Shown: one piece after another, positions 24,540 to 34,104 of the stretch
How positions within the stretch are numbered: the stretch's first letter is position 1
Layout: every line of letters begins with the position of its first letter
DNA from: Roseovarius aestuarii
Lineage (GTDB): Bacteria > Pseudomonadota > Alphaproteobacteria > Rhodobacterales > Rhodobacteraceae
DNA: 64,000 bases
Direction of reading: 5' to 3'
NCBI RefSeq assembly: GCF_019966515.1
Contig: NZ_JAIMIB010000001.1
Span: 124,001-188,000, forward strand
Translations under genes and position numbers: made by a program
Notes under the pieces: generated by a model
Seen by the model: only the letters and a program-made list of their open reading frames with translations
Told to the model about the DNA's origin: nothing
The model's database searches: none

Positions 24540-26123
24540 TTAAGTATCGCCTAGGGGTCTTGGCTCATCCGTCGGCAGGTTCTTGTTTTCCAGCGCGTCA
24601 TCCTTGTGGAAAATCGGGTAGATGAACAGGAAGGCGGCTGCGATAAGATACCCCGCGCTGATCGCACTGAGATCTGGCCAGTGCAGGCTGGCGCCGTGGA
24701 TGATACCGAACATGGACATGACCGAGGCCGCCAGCGCAAAGCCACCCGCATTCCGGAAATCACCGTCGATGATACTGGCGACGATCGCGCCCCAGATCAG
24801 ACCGGTCAGGATGGCGCCCTGAGACAGCGCCAGATGGCCGCTATAATGCGCGCCCTGCTGCAGCAGTGCGGCGGTCAGTGCCGGATCGCCAAGCTGCGGC
24901 AGGCCCTCAACGCCAAAGCCTCCGAGCGCGCCCATCAATGATCCCCATTTGACCATCAGGAAGGCAGACACATGCGGCATCATCGCCAACGTGACGGCGG
25001 CCATGTGATCGGGCTTGACCGAATGTGCCGTATTGGTGATCAGGCTAAGCGCCACGAAAACCAGCACCGGCGCGGCGGCGGCCACCGGGATCAGATTGTT
25101 GAGAAAGGCCAGTAACCCGAAGAACGCCGCCAGCGGAATGATCACACCGACGCCGATCACATAACCCGAATGCGCCCCCATACGCTTATAAGCCGGATGG
25201 CCGATATAGGCAGTGGTCGGGAAAGGCGAGCCAAAGAGCGCACCGATCATCGTACCAGCACCATCGGTCACCTGACACAGCGCCACCGGGTAATGATCCC
25301 CCGCGGACTCGGCGCTTTCGACGTTGTTCATGGTTTCGATGAAGTTATAAATCTGCACCGGCACCAGTACGAGGAACAACTCGGGATTGGCAAAGAGGTG
25401 CTGAATACCCGCGATCAGGTCGCCGAAATAGGGCACAGGCGGGTAAAATCCCACACCATCGAAACTGATCGACGCCTGCCCGATGACCAACGCAACCAAC
25501 GTGCCCACGCCCAGCGCCAGCAGACCTGCAGGGATGTTGTAGGGCAGCCGGAAACGGCCAACGAGACCCCAGAGGATGATGATCATCGAGGCGAAGCCCA
25601 CGAACGGGTCTTCGAAAATCGTGGCCAGCGGCACGGTGCCGATAAACACCAGCGCGATGCCGCAGAGTGTCCCGAGCATGCCGGCACGCGGCGTAACCCG
25701 CTTGAGGAACGGTCCGATAATGGCACCTAGACCCGCAACGATACCACCCATGAAGCCCGCGCCAATACCCACCTGCCAGGCCAGCATCGCGTCCTGGGTC
25801 GACCAGTAAATCGGCCCGATGACGCCAAACAGATAGACAAACATCACCGGGGTCGAGATGCCGTAGGGCATGGCGGTGACGTCCCTGCCCTCTTTCTCGG
25901 CCACGCGCTTGGCCAGCCAGGTATAGACAATGACGCCCGCCAGTATGGCTACCGCTGCCCCCGGCACGATCCGGCCAAAGACGATCTCGGCGGGCATCTG
26001 GAACACGAACTGGCAAATCCCCGAGAGCACGATCAGATTGATCAGGTTGTCGGTAAAAAGCGCCCAGAACGCGCTGAAGTCGTTGCGCGCAAATAGTCTG
26101 TAGGAATAACTTCCTCCCTGCAT
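24540..26123 (-). CDS. NCS2-family purine permease
   Basis: This 527-residue protein has about 12-14 membrane helices and the layout of the nucleobase:cation symporter-2 family, closest in style to AzgA-like and large NCS2 permeases: NLIVLSGICQFVFQMPAEIV, AMPYGISTPVMFVYLFGVIG, YNFIETMNNVESAESAGDHY and GSPFPTTAYIGHPAYKRMGA. It would import xanthine, hypoxanthine or urate with protons. The start has a strong AAGGAGG. It lies 73 nt downstream of xdhC in the same direction, which ties it to purine use. Confidence 0.88.
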   Translation of the reverse strand: MQGGSYSYRLFARNDFSAFWALFTDNLINLIVLSGICQFVFQMPAEIVFGRIVPGAAVAILAGVIVYTWLAKRVAEKEGRDVTAMPYGISTPVMFVYLFGVIGPIYWSTQDAMLAWQVGIGAGFMGGIVAGLGAIIGPFLKRVTPRAGMLGTLCGIALVFIGTVPLATIFEDPFVGFASMIIILWGLVGRFRLPYNIPAGLLALGVGTLVALVIGQASISFDGVGFYPPVPYFGDLIAGIQHLFANPELFLVLVPVQIYNFIETMNNVESAESAGDHYPVALCQVTDGAGTMIGALFGSPFPTTAYIGHPAYKRMGAHSGYVIGVGVIIPLAAFFGLLAFLNNLIPVAAAAPVLVFVALSLITNTAHSVKPDHMAAVTLAMMPHVSAFLMVKWGSLMGALGGFGVEGLPQLGDPALTAALLQQGAHYSGHLALSQGAILTGLIWGAIVASIIDGDFRNAGGFALAASVMSMFGIIHGASLHWPDLSAISAGYLIAAAFLFIYPIFHKDDALENKNLPTDEPRPLGDT

Positions 26124-26195
26124 GGCAGGCCTCCTTTGCTTGAGTTGGCCGGGCGTTTAGCGACCTCACGTCGCCGATCGACCCCGGCCGGGTCC

Positions 26196-27044
26196 CTACC
26201 TTGCGTCGCGCAAGGCCGTTGCCGCCTGTCCGGCGGTATCCTGTCGTTCGGTTGTGAGCGCCGCCATAACCTCGGCCACCACGAAGGCGGCGATGATCTC
26301 GGGCCGTTTGTCAGTGCTGCCGCCAGAGCCGATCGGGCAGGTCAGCGCCTCGATGCTCTGACCGTCGCAATGATCGCGGCACCAGTTGCGGAACTTCGTG
26401 CGTTTCGTGGTTGAGCCGATCATGCCGACATAGGCGACATCATTGCGGTCCAACGCATGAGCCGTCAGCAGGAAATCAAGCGCATGGTCGTGGGTCAGCA
26501 CGATAAATGCGCTGCCCGCTGGCGCAGAAGTGATCTCGGCCTCGGGAAGCGCCGTATGACGATGCTCGACCTGCGCCGTGCAAAGCGCCAGCTCTGCCGC
26601 GCGGGTATCCACCAGAATAGGTCGCACGGGAAGCTGCGAGAAAAGCCCCGCCAGAGCCCGGCCCACATGGCCCGCGCCCATGATGTAGACATGCGGCAAG
26701 GCAACGACCTCGCGCTGCGCGTCCAGAATCGCTTGATCGCGGGCGGTTTGATCCATCCGGCGAATATCAACATCTACCCGCCCCCCGCAGCATTGGCCGA
26801 TCTCGGGTCCGAGCGGCACGTCTTTCACCGCGTGATCATCTCCCCGCGCCAGAAGCGCTCGGACCTCGTCGATCATCATGTATTCCAGTTGGCCGCCGCC
26901 AATCGTGCCTAGCGTTTCGCCCGGCGCCACGAACATCTCTGCGCCCGCATTGCGCGGGGATGAGCCGCGTACCCGGGTCAAAACGACCTGCGCGACGTGA
27001 TCGTTGCGCTCCAGAAAGGCGATGAGGCGGAGTTGTTTGCTCAT
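26196..27044 (-). CDS. xdhC: Xanthine dehydrogenase accessory factor
   Basis: This 282-residue protein binds the molybdenum cofactor and inserts its sulfurated form into xanthine dehydrogenase. Family motifs are VVLTRVRGSSPRNAGAEMFV, GTIGGGQLEYMMIDE, LGPEIGQCCGGRVDV, the Rossmann-like VYIMGAGHVGRALAGLF and VLTHDHALDF. Its start overlaps the xdhB stop by 4 nt. It is the third gene of xdhABC. Confidence 0.95.
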   Translation of the reverse strand: MSKQLRLIAFLERNDHVAQVVLTRVRGSSPRNAGAEMFVAPGETLGTIGGGQLEYMMIDEVRALLARGDDHAVKDVPLGPEIGQCCGGRVDVDIRRMDQTARDQAILDAQREVVALPHVYIMGAGHVGRALAGLFSQLPVRPILVDTRAAELALCTAQVEHRHTALPEAEITSAPAGSAFIVLTHDHALDFLLTAHALDRNDVAYVGMIGSTTKRTKFRNWCRDHCDGQSIEALTCPIGSGGSTDKRPEIIAAFVVAEVMAALTTERQDTAGQAATALRDAR

Positions 27045-29368
27045 GCTGCCCTCCCGGCTTTAAGACGCTCAACCGCCATAAGCACGCATTCTGGCGTGGC
27101 GGGTGCGTCGAGCCGCGGGCATTCGCGGTAGTCGGCCACACTGGCCACGGCCATCGACAGCGCCTCGAAGACTGAAATGCCCAGCATGAAAGGCGGCTCG
27201 CCCACGGCCTTGGAGCGTTTGATCGTCATTTCTCGGTTCTCCGACCAGTCGGCCAGATTGACGTTGAAAATGCGCGGCCGGTCCGAGGCCAGCGGGATCT
27301 TGTAGGTCGAGGGCGCGTGAGTTCTGAGCCGTCCGGCATCATCCCACCAGAGTTCCTCGGTTGTCAGCCATCCCATGCCCTGAATGAACGCGCCTTCAAC
27401 CTGCCCCTTGTCGATCACCGGGTTCAATGAGCGGCCCACATCATGCAGGATATCCGTGCGCAGCACCCGGTATTCGCCGGTCAGCGTGTCGATCTCGACT
27501 TCGGAACAGGCGGCGCCATAGGCGTAGTAGTAGAACGGGCGACCCTTGCCCGAAGCGCGATCCCAGTGGATCTTGGGCGTCTTGTAGAACCCCGCCGCCG
27601 ACAGATGCACTCGCGCCATATAGGCCTGTTTAATGAAATCGTTGAAGGTGATCACCTCGTCACGGATTTCAACGCGATTGGGCAGGAAGCGAATGTCGTC
27701 GGGTTCCGCCTGCCAGCGCTCGACCGCGAAATCGATAAGCCGGGCCTTGATCTGTTCGGCTGCATCGAGCGCCGCCATCCCGTTCAGGTCCGACCCGCTG
27801 GAGGCCGCGGTGGCGGAGGTGTTCGGCACTTTTTCAGTGGTGGTGCGGGTGATCTTGATCCGGTCGAAATCCACCTGGAACGTGTCAGCCACAACCTGCG
27901 CGACCTTGGTGTTGAGCCCCTGCCCCATCTCGGTGCCGCCATGGTTCAGATGGATCGAGCCATCGTTATAGATATGCACCAGCGCGCCGGCCTGATTGTA
28001 CCAGGTGGCGGTGAACGAGATGCCGAATTTCACCGGTGTCAGCGCAATGCCGCGGCGGATGATGCCGCCCAGGGCATTGTGATCCAGCACAGCCCGACGC
28101 CGCGCCTGATAGTCGGCGCTTGTCTCAAGTTCCTCGACCAGGCGGGCGATGATATTATCCTCGATCTTCTGGTGATAGGGCGTCAAATCACGCCCGTCCG
28201 GCCCGTAGAAATTGGCCTTGCGTATCTCCAGCGTATCCTTGCCGAGCGCGTAAGCGATCTCTTCAATGATCCGTTCGGCGGCAATCACCCCCTGCGGGCC
28301 GCCGAAACCGCGAAAGGCGGTGTTGGAGACGGTGTTGGTCTTCATCGGGTGGCTTTCCAGCCGCACATTTGGGTAGAAATAGGCGTTATCCGCATGAAAC
28401 AGCGCGCGGTCCGTCACCGGGCCGGAGAGATCGGACGAGAACCCGCAGCGCGCGGCAAACTGGCCGTCAACCGCCTGAATGCGGCCTTCGTCGTCAAAGC
28501 CGACATCATAGTCGATGACAAAATCATGCCGCTTGCCGGTGGCAGTCATGTCCTGATCGCGGTCGGGACGGATCTTGACGGCGCGATTCCATTTCTTGGC
28601 TGCAATCGCCGCGACCGCGCAGAAGAGGTTCATCTGGCTTTCCTTGCCGCCAAACCCGCCGCCCATGCGCCGCACGTTGACCGCGACCGCGTTCGACGGC
28701 ACGCCGAGGACATGGGCCACCATATGCTGGGCCTCGCTGGGGTGCTGGGTGGAGCAATGCACGGCCACGTCGTCATCCTCACCCGGGATCGCAAAGGCGA
28801 TATGACCTTCCAGATACATATGATCCTGCCCGCCCACAGACATGCGCGCGCTGATCCGGTGCGGGGCAGCCTCAAGCGCCGGTCCGGCCTCGCCGCGCTG
28901 GAGCGTCAGCGGGTCGGTGACATGGGGGTATCCAGCCTCCTGCGCCGCGATCGGATCGAGCGCGTGGGGCAGACGCTCATAGTCGATCTCGGCGAGTTCC
29001 GCCGCGCGCCGCGCCGCATCGCGGGTCTCGGCAATCACTGCGAAAAGCGGCTGGCCGTTGAATTCCACCTTCTCGGTGGGAAATACCGGTTCATCCTCGC
29101 GCCCTGTCGGGCTGATATCGTTATGGCCGGGAATGTCATCAGCGGTCAGCACCCCGACGACGCCCGGCGTCGCGCAGACGGCGGAGAGATCCATGTTGTG
29201 GATCCGGGCGTGAGTCTCGGTCGAGACCCCAAGGTAGGCGTGAAGCGTGCCGACGGGCTCGGCGATATCGTCGGTATAGGTGGCGCTGCCGGTCGCATGC
29301 TTGATCGCGCTGTCATGCTGCAGATCGGTATGGACCGCGCCCCTGATTGTGGTGTCGTCTTTCATCAT
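27041..29368 (-). CDS. xdhB: Xanthine dehydrogenase, molybdopterin-binding subunit
   Basis: This large subunit of about 775 residues oxidises hypoxanthine to xanthine and xanthine to urate at the Mo centre. Characteristic stretches are HATGSATYTDDIAEPVGTLH, the glycine-rich RRMGGGFGGKES, RGFGGPQGVIAAE, GGTEMGQGLNTKVAQV and VGEPPFMLG, which holds the catalytic glutamate. ATG 29368 is preceded by GGAGGG and was preferred to the GTG at 29380 that overlaps xdhA. It forms a heterotetramer with XdhA in the cytoplasm. Confidence 0.95.
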   Translation of the reverse strand: MMKDDTTIRGAVHTDLQHDSAIKHATGSATYTDDIAEPVGTLHAYLGVSTETHARIHNMDLSAVCATPGVVGVLTADDIPGHNDISPTGREDEPVFPTEKVEFNGQPLFAVIAETRDAARRAAELAEIDYERLPHALDPIAAQEAGYPHVTDPLTLQRGEAGPALEAAPHRISARMSVGGQDHMYLEGHIAFAIPGEDDDVAVHCSTQHPSEAQHMVAHVLGVPSNAVAVNVRRMGGGFGGKESQMNLFCAVAAIAAKKWNRAVKIRPDRDQDMTATGKRHDFVIDYDVGFDDEGRIQAVDGQFAARCGFSSDLSGPVTDRALFHADNAYFYPNVRLESHPMKTNTVSNTAFRGFGGPQGVIAAERIIEEIAYALGKDTLEIRKANFYGPDGRDLTPYHQKIEDNIIARLVEELETSADYQARRRAVLDHNALGGIIRRGIALTPVKFGISFTATWYNQAGALVHIYNDGSIHLNHGGTEMGQGLNTKVAQVVADTFQVDFDRIKITRTTTEKVPNTSATAASSGSDLNGMAALDAAEQIKARLIDFAVERWQAEPDDIRFLPNRVEIRDEVITFNDFIKQAYMARVHLSAAGFYKTPKIHWDRASGKGRPFYYYAYGAACSEVEIDTLTGEYRVLRTDILHDVGRSLNPVIDKGQVEGAFIQGMGWLTTEELWWDDAGRLRTHAPSTYKIPLASDRPRIFNVNLADWSENREMTIKRSKAVGEPPFMLGISVFEALSMAVASVADYRECPRLDAPATPECVLMAVERLKAGRAA

Positions 29369-29376
29369 GCCCTCCG

Positions 29377-30837
29377 TCACGCGCTGAGCCGGACGGGCAG
29401 GTCAGCGGCCCGGTCGTGTTCCAGATAGAAGCGGCGCAACAGGTTCTGGGCCGAAAGCATCCGGTAGCCAGACGAGGCCCGCCAATCGGTCAGCGGTTGA
29501 AAATCCTGCGGCAAGGCGCTGGCCGCAGCGTCGAACACCGCTTCACCCCAGGGCTGGTCAATCAGTGCGGCCTCGGCGCTTTTTGCCCGTTTTGGCGTCG
29601 CGGCCATGCCACCGAAAGCAATGCGGGCATCCGTAATCCGCTCCTCGGACACGCTAACGCAGATACCCACGGCAACCGACGAGATATCCTCATCCCTGCG
29701 TTTTGAAATCTTATAGGCCGCATGGCGCTGGCCGTCTTCGGGCCGCGGAATGCGGATGGATTCCACGAATTCACCTGTCGCCCGGTCCTGCTTGCCGTAG
29801 TCGATGAAAAAATCCTCAAGCGGCAAGGTCCGGCGGTCAGCGCCCTTGCGCAGGGTTACTTCGGCCCCGAGCGCAATCAGCACCGGCGGCGTGTCCCCGA
29901 TGGGGGAGCCGTTGGCGATATTGCCGCCGATCGTACCCATGCTGCGCACCTGCCAGCCAGCGATACGGTTCCAGTACTCCGCGAGATAGGGGAAATGGTC
30001 CTCGACCAACGGGCCGAACTCGGAATAGGTGACATTGGCGCCGATGGTGACGTCCTGATCGGTCGCCTCGACCGCCTTCAACCCGTCCAGATGACCGATG
30101 AAAATCGCCGGGCTGATCGGGCGCAGGAATTTCGTCACCCATAGCCCCACATCCGTCGCCCCGGCCACGATCGTGGCTTCGGGGTGGTCGGCCAGAAGCT
30201 CAGCGAAATCATCCACATCCGCGGGCAGAATGCTGCGATCATCCTCGGGGCCCGTAACAACGCGTCTGCCATCACGCAGCGATTCGAGGCGGCGGGTTAC
30301 GGCATCGCGTTCGCGGGTCAGATGATCGGCGGCGGGCGAGCCGTGACTGCTGACGGCTTTCGCGGCTCGAATGATCGGCTCGTAACCGGTGCAGCGGCAC
30401 AGGTTGCCCTGGAGCGCGGTTTCGATCTGGTTTTCCGACGGGTCCGGCACGGCCATCCAGAGCGCATAGAGCGACATCACGAAGCCCGGCGTGCAGAAGC
30501 CGCACTGGCTGCCGTGTTGTTCGACCATGGCCTGCTGGACCGGATGCAGACGGCCATCGGGACCGGATAGGTATTCGACGGTAACAACGTGACAACCATT
30601 GACCGAGGCCAGAAAGCGGATGCAGGCATTGACGGGCTCATAGGTCAGCGTGCCCGCTTGCAGACGGCCCACCAGCACGGTGCAGGCGCCACAATCCCCC
30701 TCGGCACAGCCTTCCTTCGTGCCGGTCAGGCGCTGATCGAGCCGCAGATAGTCCAGCAAAGTCTGCGATGCCCCGACATCGGGCACCGAGATATCCCGGC
30801 CATTCAAAACAAAACGGATCTCTTGACGCTGCTCCAT
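29377..30837 (-). CDS. xdhA: Xanthine dehydrogenase, FeS/FAD subunit
   Basis: This 486-residue small subunit passes electrons from the Mo centre through two [2Fe-2S] clusters to FAD and NAD. The plant-type cluster (GCAEGDCGACTVLVG) and the second cluster (QCGFCTPGF and GNLCRCTGYEP) are in the first 160 residues. The FAD domain follows (TIVAGATDVGLWVTKFLRP, MGTIGGNIANGSPIGDTPP). ATG 30837 (MEQRQEIRF) has AGGAGG upstream; an earlier start at 30900 lacks one. It is the first gene of xdhABC and diverges from a LysR regulator. Confidence 0.95.
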   Translation of the reverse strand: MEQRQEIRFVLNGRDISVPDVGASQTLLDYLRLDQRLTGTKEGCAEGDCGACTVLVGRLQAGTLTYEPVNACIRFLASVNGCHVVTVEYLSGPDGRLHPVQQAMVEQHGSQCGFCTPGFVMSLYALWMAVPDPSENQIETALQGNLCRCTGYEPIIRAAKAVSSHGSPAADHLTRERDAVTRRLESLRDGRRVVTGPEDDRSILPADVDDFAELLADHPEATIVAGATDVGLWVTKFLRPISPAIFIGHLDGLKAVEATDQDVTIGANVTYSEFGPLVEDHFPYLAEYWNRIAGWQVRSMGTIGGNIANGSPIGDTPPVLIALGAEVTLRKGADRRTLPLEDFFIDYGKQDRATGEFVESIRIPRPEDGQRHAAYKISKRRDEDISSVAVGICVSVSEERITDARIAFGGMAATPKRAKSAEAALIDQPWGEAVFDAAASALPQDFQPLTDWRASSGYRMLSAQNLLRRFYLEHDRAADLPVRLSA

Positions 30838-30996
30838 CAGGCCTCCTCCTGCGTGATGATTGTGCGAAGTTTCAGGAAGAATAGCCGATTTGACTATCAA
30901 TGAATACGGGCGGAGTCGGCAAATACTTTATACGAAACGTTGAAAATAACCCAGAATTGGGTTCAAATGGGAGACGCACGCAAACGGGAGCGTCTC

Positions 30997-31908
30997 ATGC
31001 CTTACATCGAAAGCCTGCGGGTGTTTGCTCGCGTGATCGAACTGGGCTCGATCACCTCGGGAGGGCGCGATTTGCGGCTGACCCCGGCGGTGGCCAGCAA
31101 GCGCATCAAGGAGCTTGAGAAACGCCTTGGCGTACGGCTGTTCAATCGCACCACGCGCTCGATCACGCCAACCGAGGTCGGGCGCGTGTTCTATGACGAG
31201 GCCAGAAAAGTGCTGGAATCGCTGGATGAGGCCGAGGCGGCGGTAGCCAATTTCTCGGACACGCCGCGCGGAGTGATCCGGGTGACTGCCCCTCTGGGCG
31301 TCGGGCGGCGGATCATCGCGCCGCTAGTACCGCGGTTTATCGAGCAATTCCCGGATACGCGGGTGCAGATGCGCCTGTCTGACCGGATCGTCGATCTGCT
31401 GGCCGAGCGGCTGGACGTGGCGTTTTTCGTCGGAACGCCGAAGGAATCAAACCTGAAACTCAGGAAAATCGCCGAATGCGATCGGGTGCTTTGCGCCGCG
31501 CCGTCCTATCTGGAACGCTTTGGGACGCCGAAGTCCCCCGATGATCTGCTGGGCAACGGTCATAGCTGCCTGTTGCTGCGCTACCCCCGCTCACCGGAAT
31601 ATTTCTGGATGCTCGAGACGGAAACCGGCCCACGCAAATTCGATGTCATGGGAAAATTCGATGCGGACGATTCGGACGTGCTGACCGAATGGGCGCTGGC
31701 GGGCGAGGGGATTGCCAACAAGCCGCGTTTCGACGTGGCCCCTCACCTGAAAACGGGCCGGCTGGTCGAGGTGCTGTCGCAGACCCCGCCCAGCCCGTCG
31801 CTTTTCGGGTGCCTCTATCCACATCGGAAACTGCAGGACCCGAAGATCAGGCACTTCGTTGATTTCATATCGAAAAACAGCCGCAAGGCGATGGAAGCGG
31901 CGGGTTAA
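30997..31908 (+). CDS. LysR-family transcriptional regulator
   Basis: This 303-residue protein has the LysR winged helix at the N-terminus (SLRVFARVIELGSITSGGRD, then RIKELEKRLGVRLFNRTTRS) and a periplasmic-binding-like effector domain (GVIRVTAPLGVGRRIIAPLV). The start MPYIESL has GGGAG upstream. It is divergent from xdhABC across 159 nt and convergent with bhcD (4-nt overlap at the ends), so control of xdhABC is the simplest guess. The effector is unknown. Confidence 0.9.
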   Translation: MPYIESLRVFARVIELGSITSGGRDLRLTPAVASKRIKELEKRLGVRLFNRTTRSITPTEVGRVFYDEARKVLESLDEAEAAVANFSDTPRGVIRVTAPLGVGRRIIAPLVPRFIEQFPDTRVQMRLSDRIVDLLAERLDVAFFVGTPKESNLKLRKIAECDRVLCAAPSYLERFGTPKSPDDLLGNGHSCLLLRYPRSPEYFWMLETETGPRKFDVMGKFDADDSDVLTEWALAGEGIANKPRFDVAPHLKTGRLVEVLSQTPPSPSLFGCLYPHRKLQDPKIRHFVDFISKNSRKAMEAAG

Positions 31909-32870
31909 AACTCCACCTCAATCGCGATACCCTGTTCGACCGCACGCTTCACCACCGCGTCTGCAACAGCCAGATCCTGCAGCCCAACACCGGTGCCGTC
32001 AAAAAGAGTGACTTCATCGTCCGACGTCCTGCCCGGATGGGTGCCATTGATGACCGCGCCAAGCTCACTGATCTGGCCCTGATTGATCAGCCCGGCGGCG
32101 ATGGCATGCTGACATTCCCCGATGCTGACCGACTGCGCTAACTCATCGGTGAATACCGTCGCCCGTGCGATCAGCGTGGCCCCAACCTCCTGCTTGCCTT
32201 TGGTGTCGGTGCCCATACAGGCGATATGGGTGCCGCCTGAGACATGCGCGTCCATCAGGATGGGATCGAAACTGGAGGTGATCGAGATGATCACATCCGC
32301 CTCGGCCCCCAGTTGATCCAGTTCGACCTTTTCAAAGGGAAGCCCGGCCTCCTGCGCCACCTCCTCCAGGCGGCTCAGCATCTCGGGGTGGTAGTTCCAG
32401 CCGATGACCTTTTCGAAGTCGCGCTGCTCCAGAGCCGCACGCAATTGAAACGCCGACTGGTGCCCGGCCCCGATCATGCCGATGACACGGGCGTCTTTCG
32501 GCGCGAGATGGGCAATCGAGACCGACGAGGCCGCTGCCGTCCGCAGCGCGGTCAGCAGATTGCCCCCCACCACGGCACGGCATTTGCCGGTATCGGCGTC
32601 AAAAAGGAACACGGTTGACTGGTGATTGGTCAACCCTTTGACCTCGTTCCCCGGCCAGTAGCCGCCTGATTTCAAGCCCAGATTGAGCGCGTCGCGGTCG
32701 AAGCCGGATTTGAACCCGTAGAGAGCGTCGGCATGACCGATCGACTCGCGGATCACCGGGAAATTATAGGCCGAGCGTTTCGACATGGACGCGAAGACCT
32801 GTTCGACGGCGTCGAAACTGTCCTTTCGCGAGACCAAATCGGCAATGGCGCTTTCAGGCACGATATACAT
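31905..32870 (-). CDS. bhcD: Iminosuccinate reductase (bhc cycle)
   Basis: This 321-residue member of the ornithine cyclodeaminase/mu-crystallin family reduces iminosuccinate to L-aspartate with NAD(P)H, closing the beta-hydroxyaspartate cycle. Family features are GNEVKGLTNHQSTVFLFDAD, GGNLLTALRTAAASSVSIAH, the nucleotide-binding VIGMIGAGHQSAFQLRAAL and DVIISITSSFDPIL. The assignment to BhcD rather than another cyclodeaminase rests on its place as the last gene of bhcABCD, the order known from Paracoccus denitrificans. Confidence 0.92.
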   Translation of the reverse strand: MYIVPESAIADLVSRKDSFDAVEQVFASMSKRSAYNFPVIRESIGHADALYGFKSGFDRDALNLGLKSGGYWPGNEVKGLTNHQSTVFLFDADTGKCRAVVGGNLLTALRTAAASSVSIAHLAPKDARVIGMIGAGHQSAFQLRAALEQRDFEKVIGWNYHPEMLSRLEEVAQEAGLPFEKVELDQLGAEADVIISITSSFDPILMDAHVSGGTHIACMGTDTKGKQEVGATLIARATVFTDELAQSVSIGECQHAIAAGLINQGQISELGAVINGTHPGRTSDDEVTLFDGTGVGLQDLAVADAVVKRAVEQGIAIEVEF

Positions 32871-32928
32871 GGGTCACCTCAATTCGGGAAAAAGCGGCGG
32901 GGCGCACCCCGCCAGTCTCAGGAAGAAT

Positions 32929-34092
32929 TCAATAGGCCTTGCCCCGGGCCGAAACCGGCCAGAGGGTTTCAACCTTGCCGCCCCGAACACCCACGTACCA
33001 GTCGTGGACATTGGCGGTGGGGTCGCAATGGCCGGGCACGAGGCGCAGTTTTTCGCCCACTTTCAACGCGCCAGCCGGGTCCGCGATGACCCCGTGCTCG
33101 TCCGAGCACTTGATGTATTCCACATCATCGCGGCCGAAGATGAAAGGCAGGCCACTATCGACCGATTGCGCTTTGAGGCCCGCATCACAGATCGCCTTGT
33201 CGGCCTTGGCATGGCTCATGACTTGCGTCAGCAGGAAGAACGCATTTTCCCATTCGCCCTGGTCGATACGCTTGCCATCCTTGTCGAGGATACGGCCATA
33301 ATCCGCGTCCATGAAGGCGTAGGAGCCACATTGCAATTCGTTGTAAACACCTGAATTAGCTTCGAAATAATACGACCCGGTGCCGCCGCCCGAGACCAGA
33401 TCGCATGTCAGACCTTCCGCCTTGAGACCCTCCACGGCATCCTTCACCTGCGCGATGGCGATATCCAGTTTTTCCTGCCGGGCTTCGTAGGTATCCAGAT
33501 GCTGCATCGCGCCCTGATAGGCCTGAATGCCACTGAATTTCAGGCCATCGGCGGCCTCGACAGCCTTGGCGATCTCGATCACCGCAGGGGTCGTCGTCAC
33601 ACCGCAACGCCCGGCGCCGCAGTCGACTTCCACGAAAACCTCAAGCTCGGTGTCATGCCTCTCGGCCGCCACCGACAGATCAGCGACATTGGCCAGATCG
33701 TCGACGCAGACGATAATGCGGCTGCCCAGTTTCGGCAGTTGCGCCAGACGGTCAATCTTGGCCGCGTCGCGGACCTGGTTCGAGATCAGTACATCCTTGA
33801 TACCACCTCGAACGAAGACCTCGGCCTCGGAAACTTTCTGACAGCAGACACCGACGGCGCCGCCCAGCTTCTCCTGCAATTTCGCGATATCCACGGATTT
33901 GTGCATCTTGCCATGCACCCGGTGGCGCATGCCGTGGGCCTTGGCGTAATCACCCATTTTCCTGATGTTGCGCTCCAGCGCATCAAGGTCCAGCACCAGC
34001 GCCGGGGTCTGGATATCGGCCTCGTCCATGCCCGGCACGGCCGGTACGTCAAAGCCCACGTCGAGTTGCGAAATATCGGTTTGTGCGTTCAT
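32929..34092 (-). CDS. bhcC: beta-hydroxyaspartate aldolase
   Basis: This 387-residue PLP enzyme of the D-threonine aldolase/DSD1 fold joins glycine and glyoxylate into (2R,3S)-beta-hydroxyaspartate. The PLP lysine lies in HRVHGKMHKSVDIAK, LEVFVEVDCGAGRCG lies in the barrel, and the metal site is in VPGHCDPTANVHDW. Position in the bhc operon decides the specific function. The start MNAQTDISQL has AAAGGAT upstream. It lies between bhcB and bhcD with short gaps (12 and 58 nt). Confidence 0.94.
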   Translation of the reverse strand: MNAQTDISQLDVGFDVPAVPGMDEADIQTPALVLDLDALERNIRKMGDYAKAHGMRHRVHGKMHKSVDIAKLQEKLGGAVGVCCQKVSEAEVFVRGGIKDVLISNQVRDAAKIDRLAQLPKLGSRIIVCVDDLANVADLSVAAERHDTELEVFVEVDCGAGRCGVTTTPAVIEIAKAVEAADGLKFSGIQAYQGAMQHLDTYEARQEKLDIAIAQVKDAVEGLKAEGLTCDLVSGGGTGSYYFEANSGVYNELQCGSYAFMDADYGRILDKDGKRIDQGEWENAFFLLTQVMSHAKADKAICDAGLKAQSVDSGLPFIFGRDDVEYIKCSDEHGVIADPAGALKVGEKLRLVPGHCDPTANVHDWYVGVRGGKVETLWPVSARGKAY

Positions 34093-34104
34093 TTTCCTAT
34101 CCTT

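Noticed and set aside
27443..29428. Long (661-codon) open frame antisense to xdhB
   Set aside because: It mirrors xdhB in GC-rich sequence, has no ribosome site and gives a composition rich in Arg/Gly/His with no domain.
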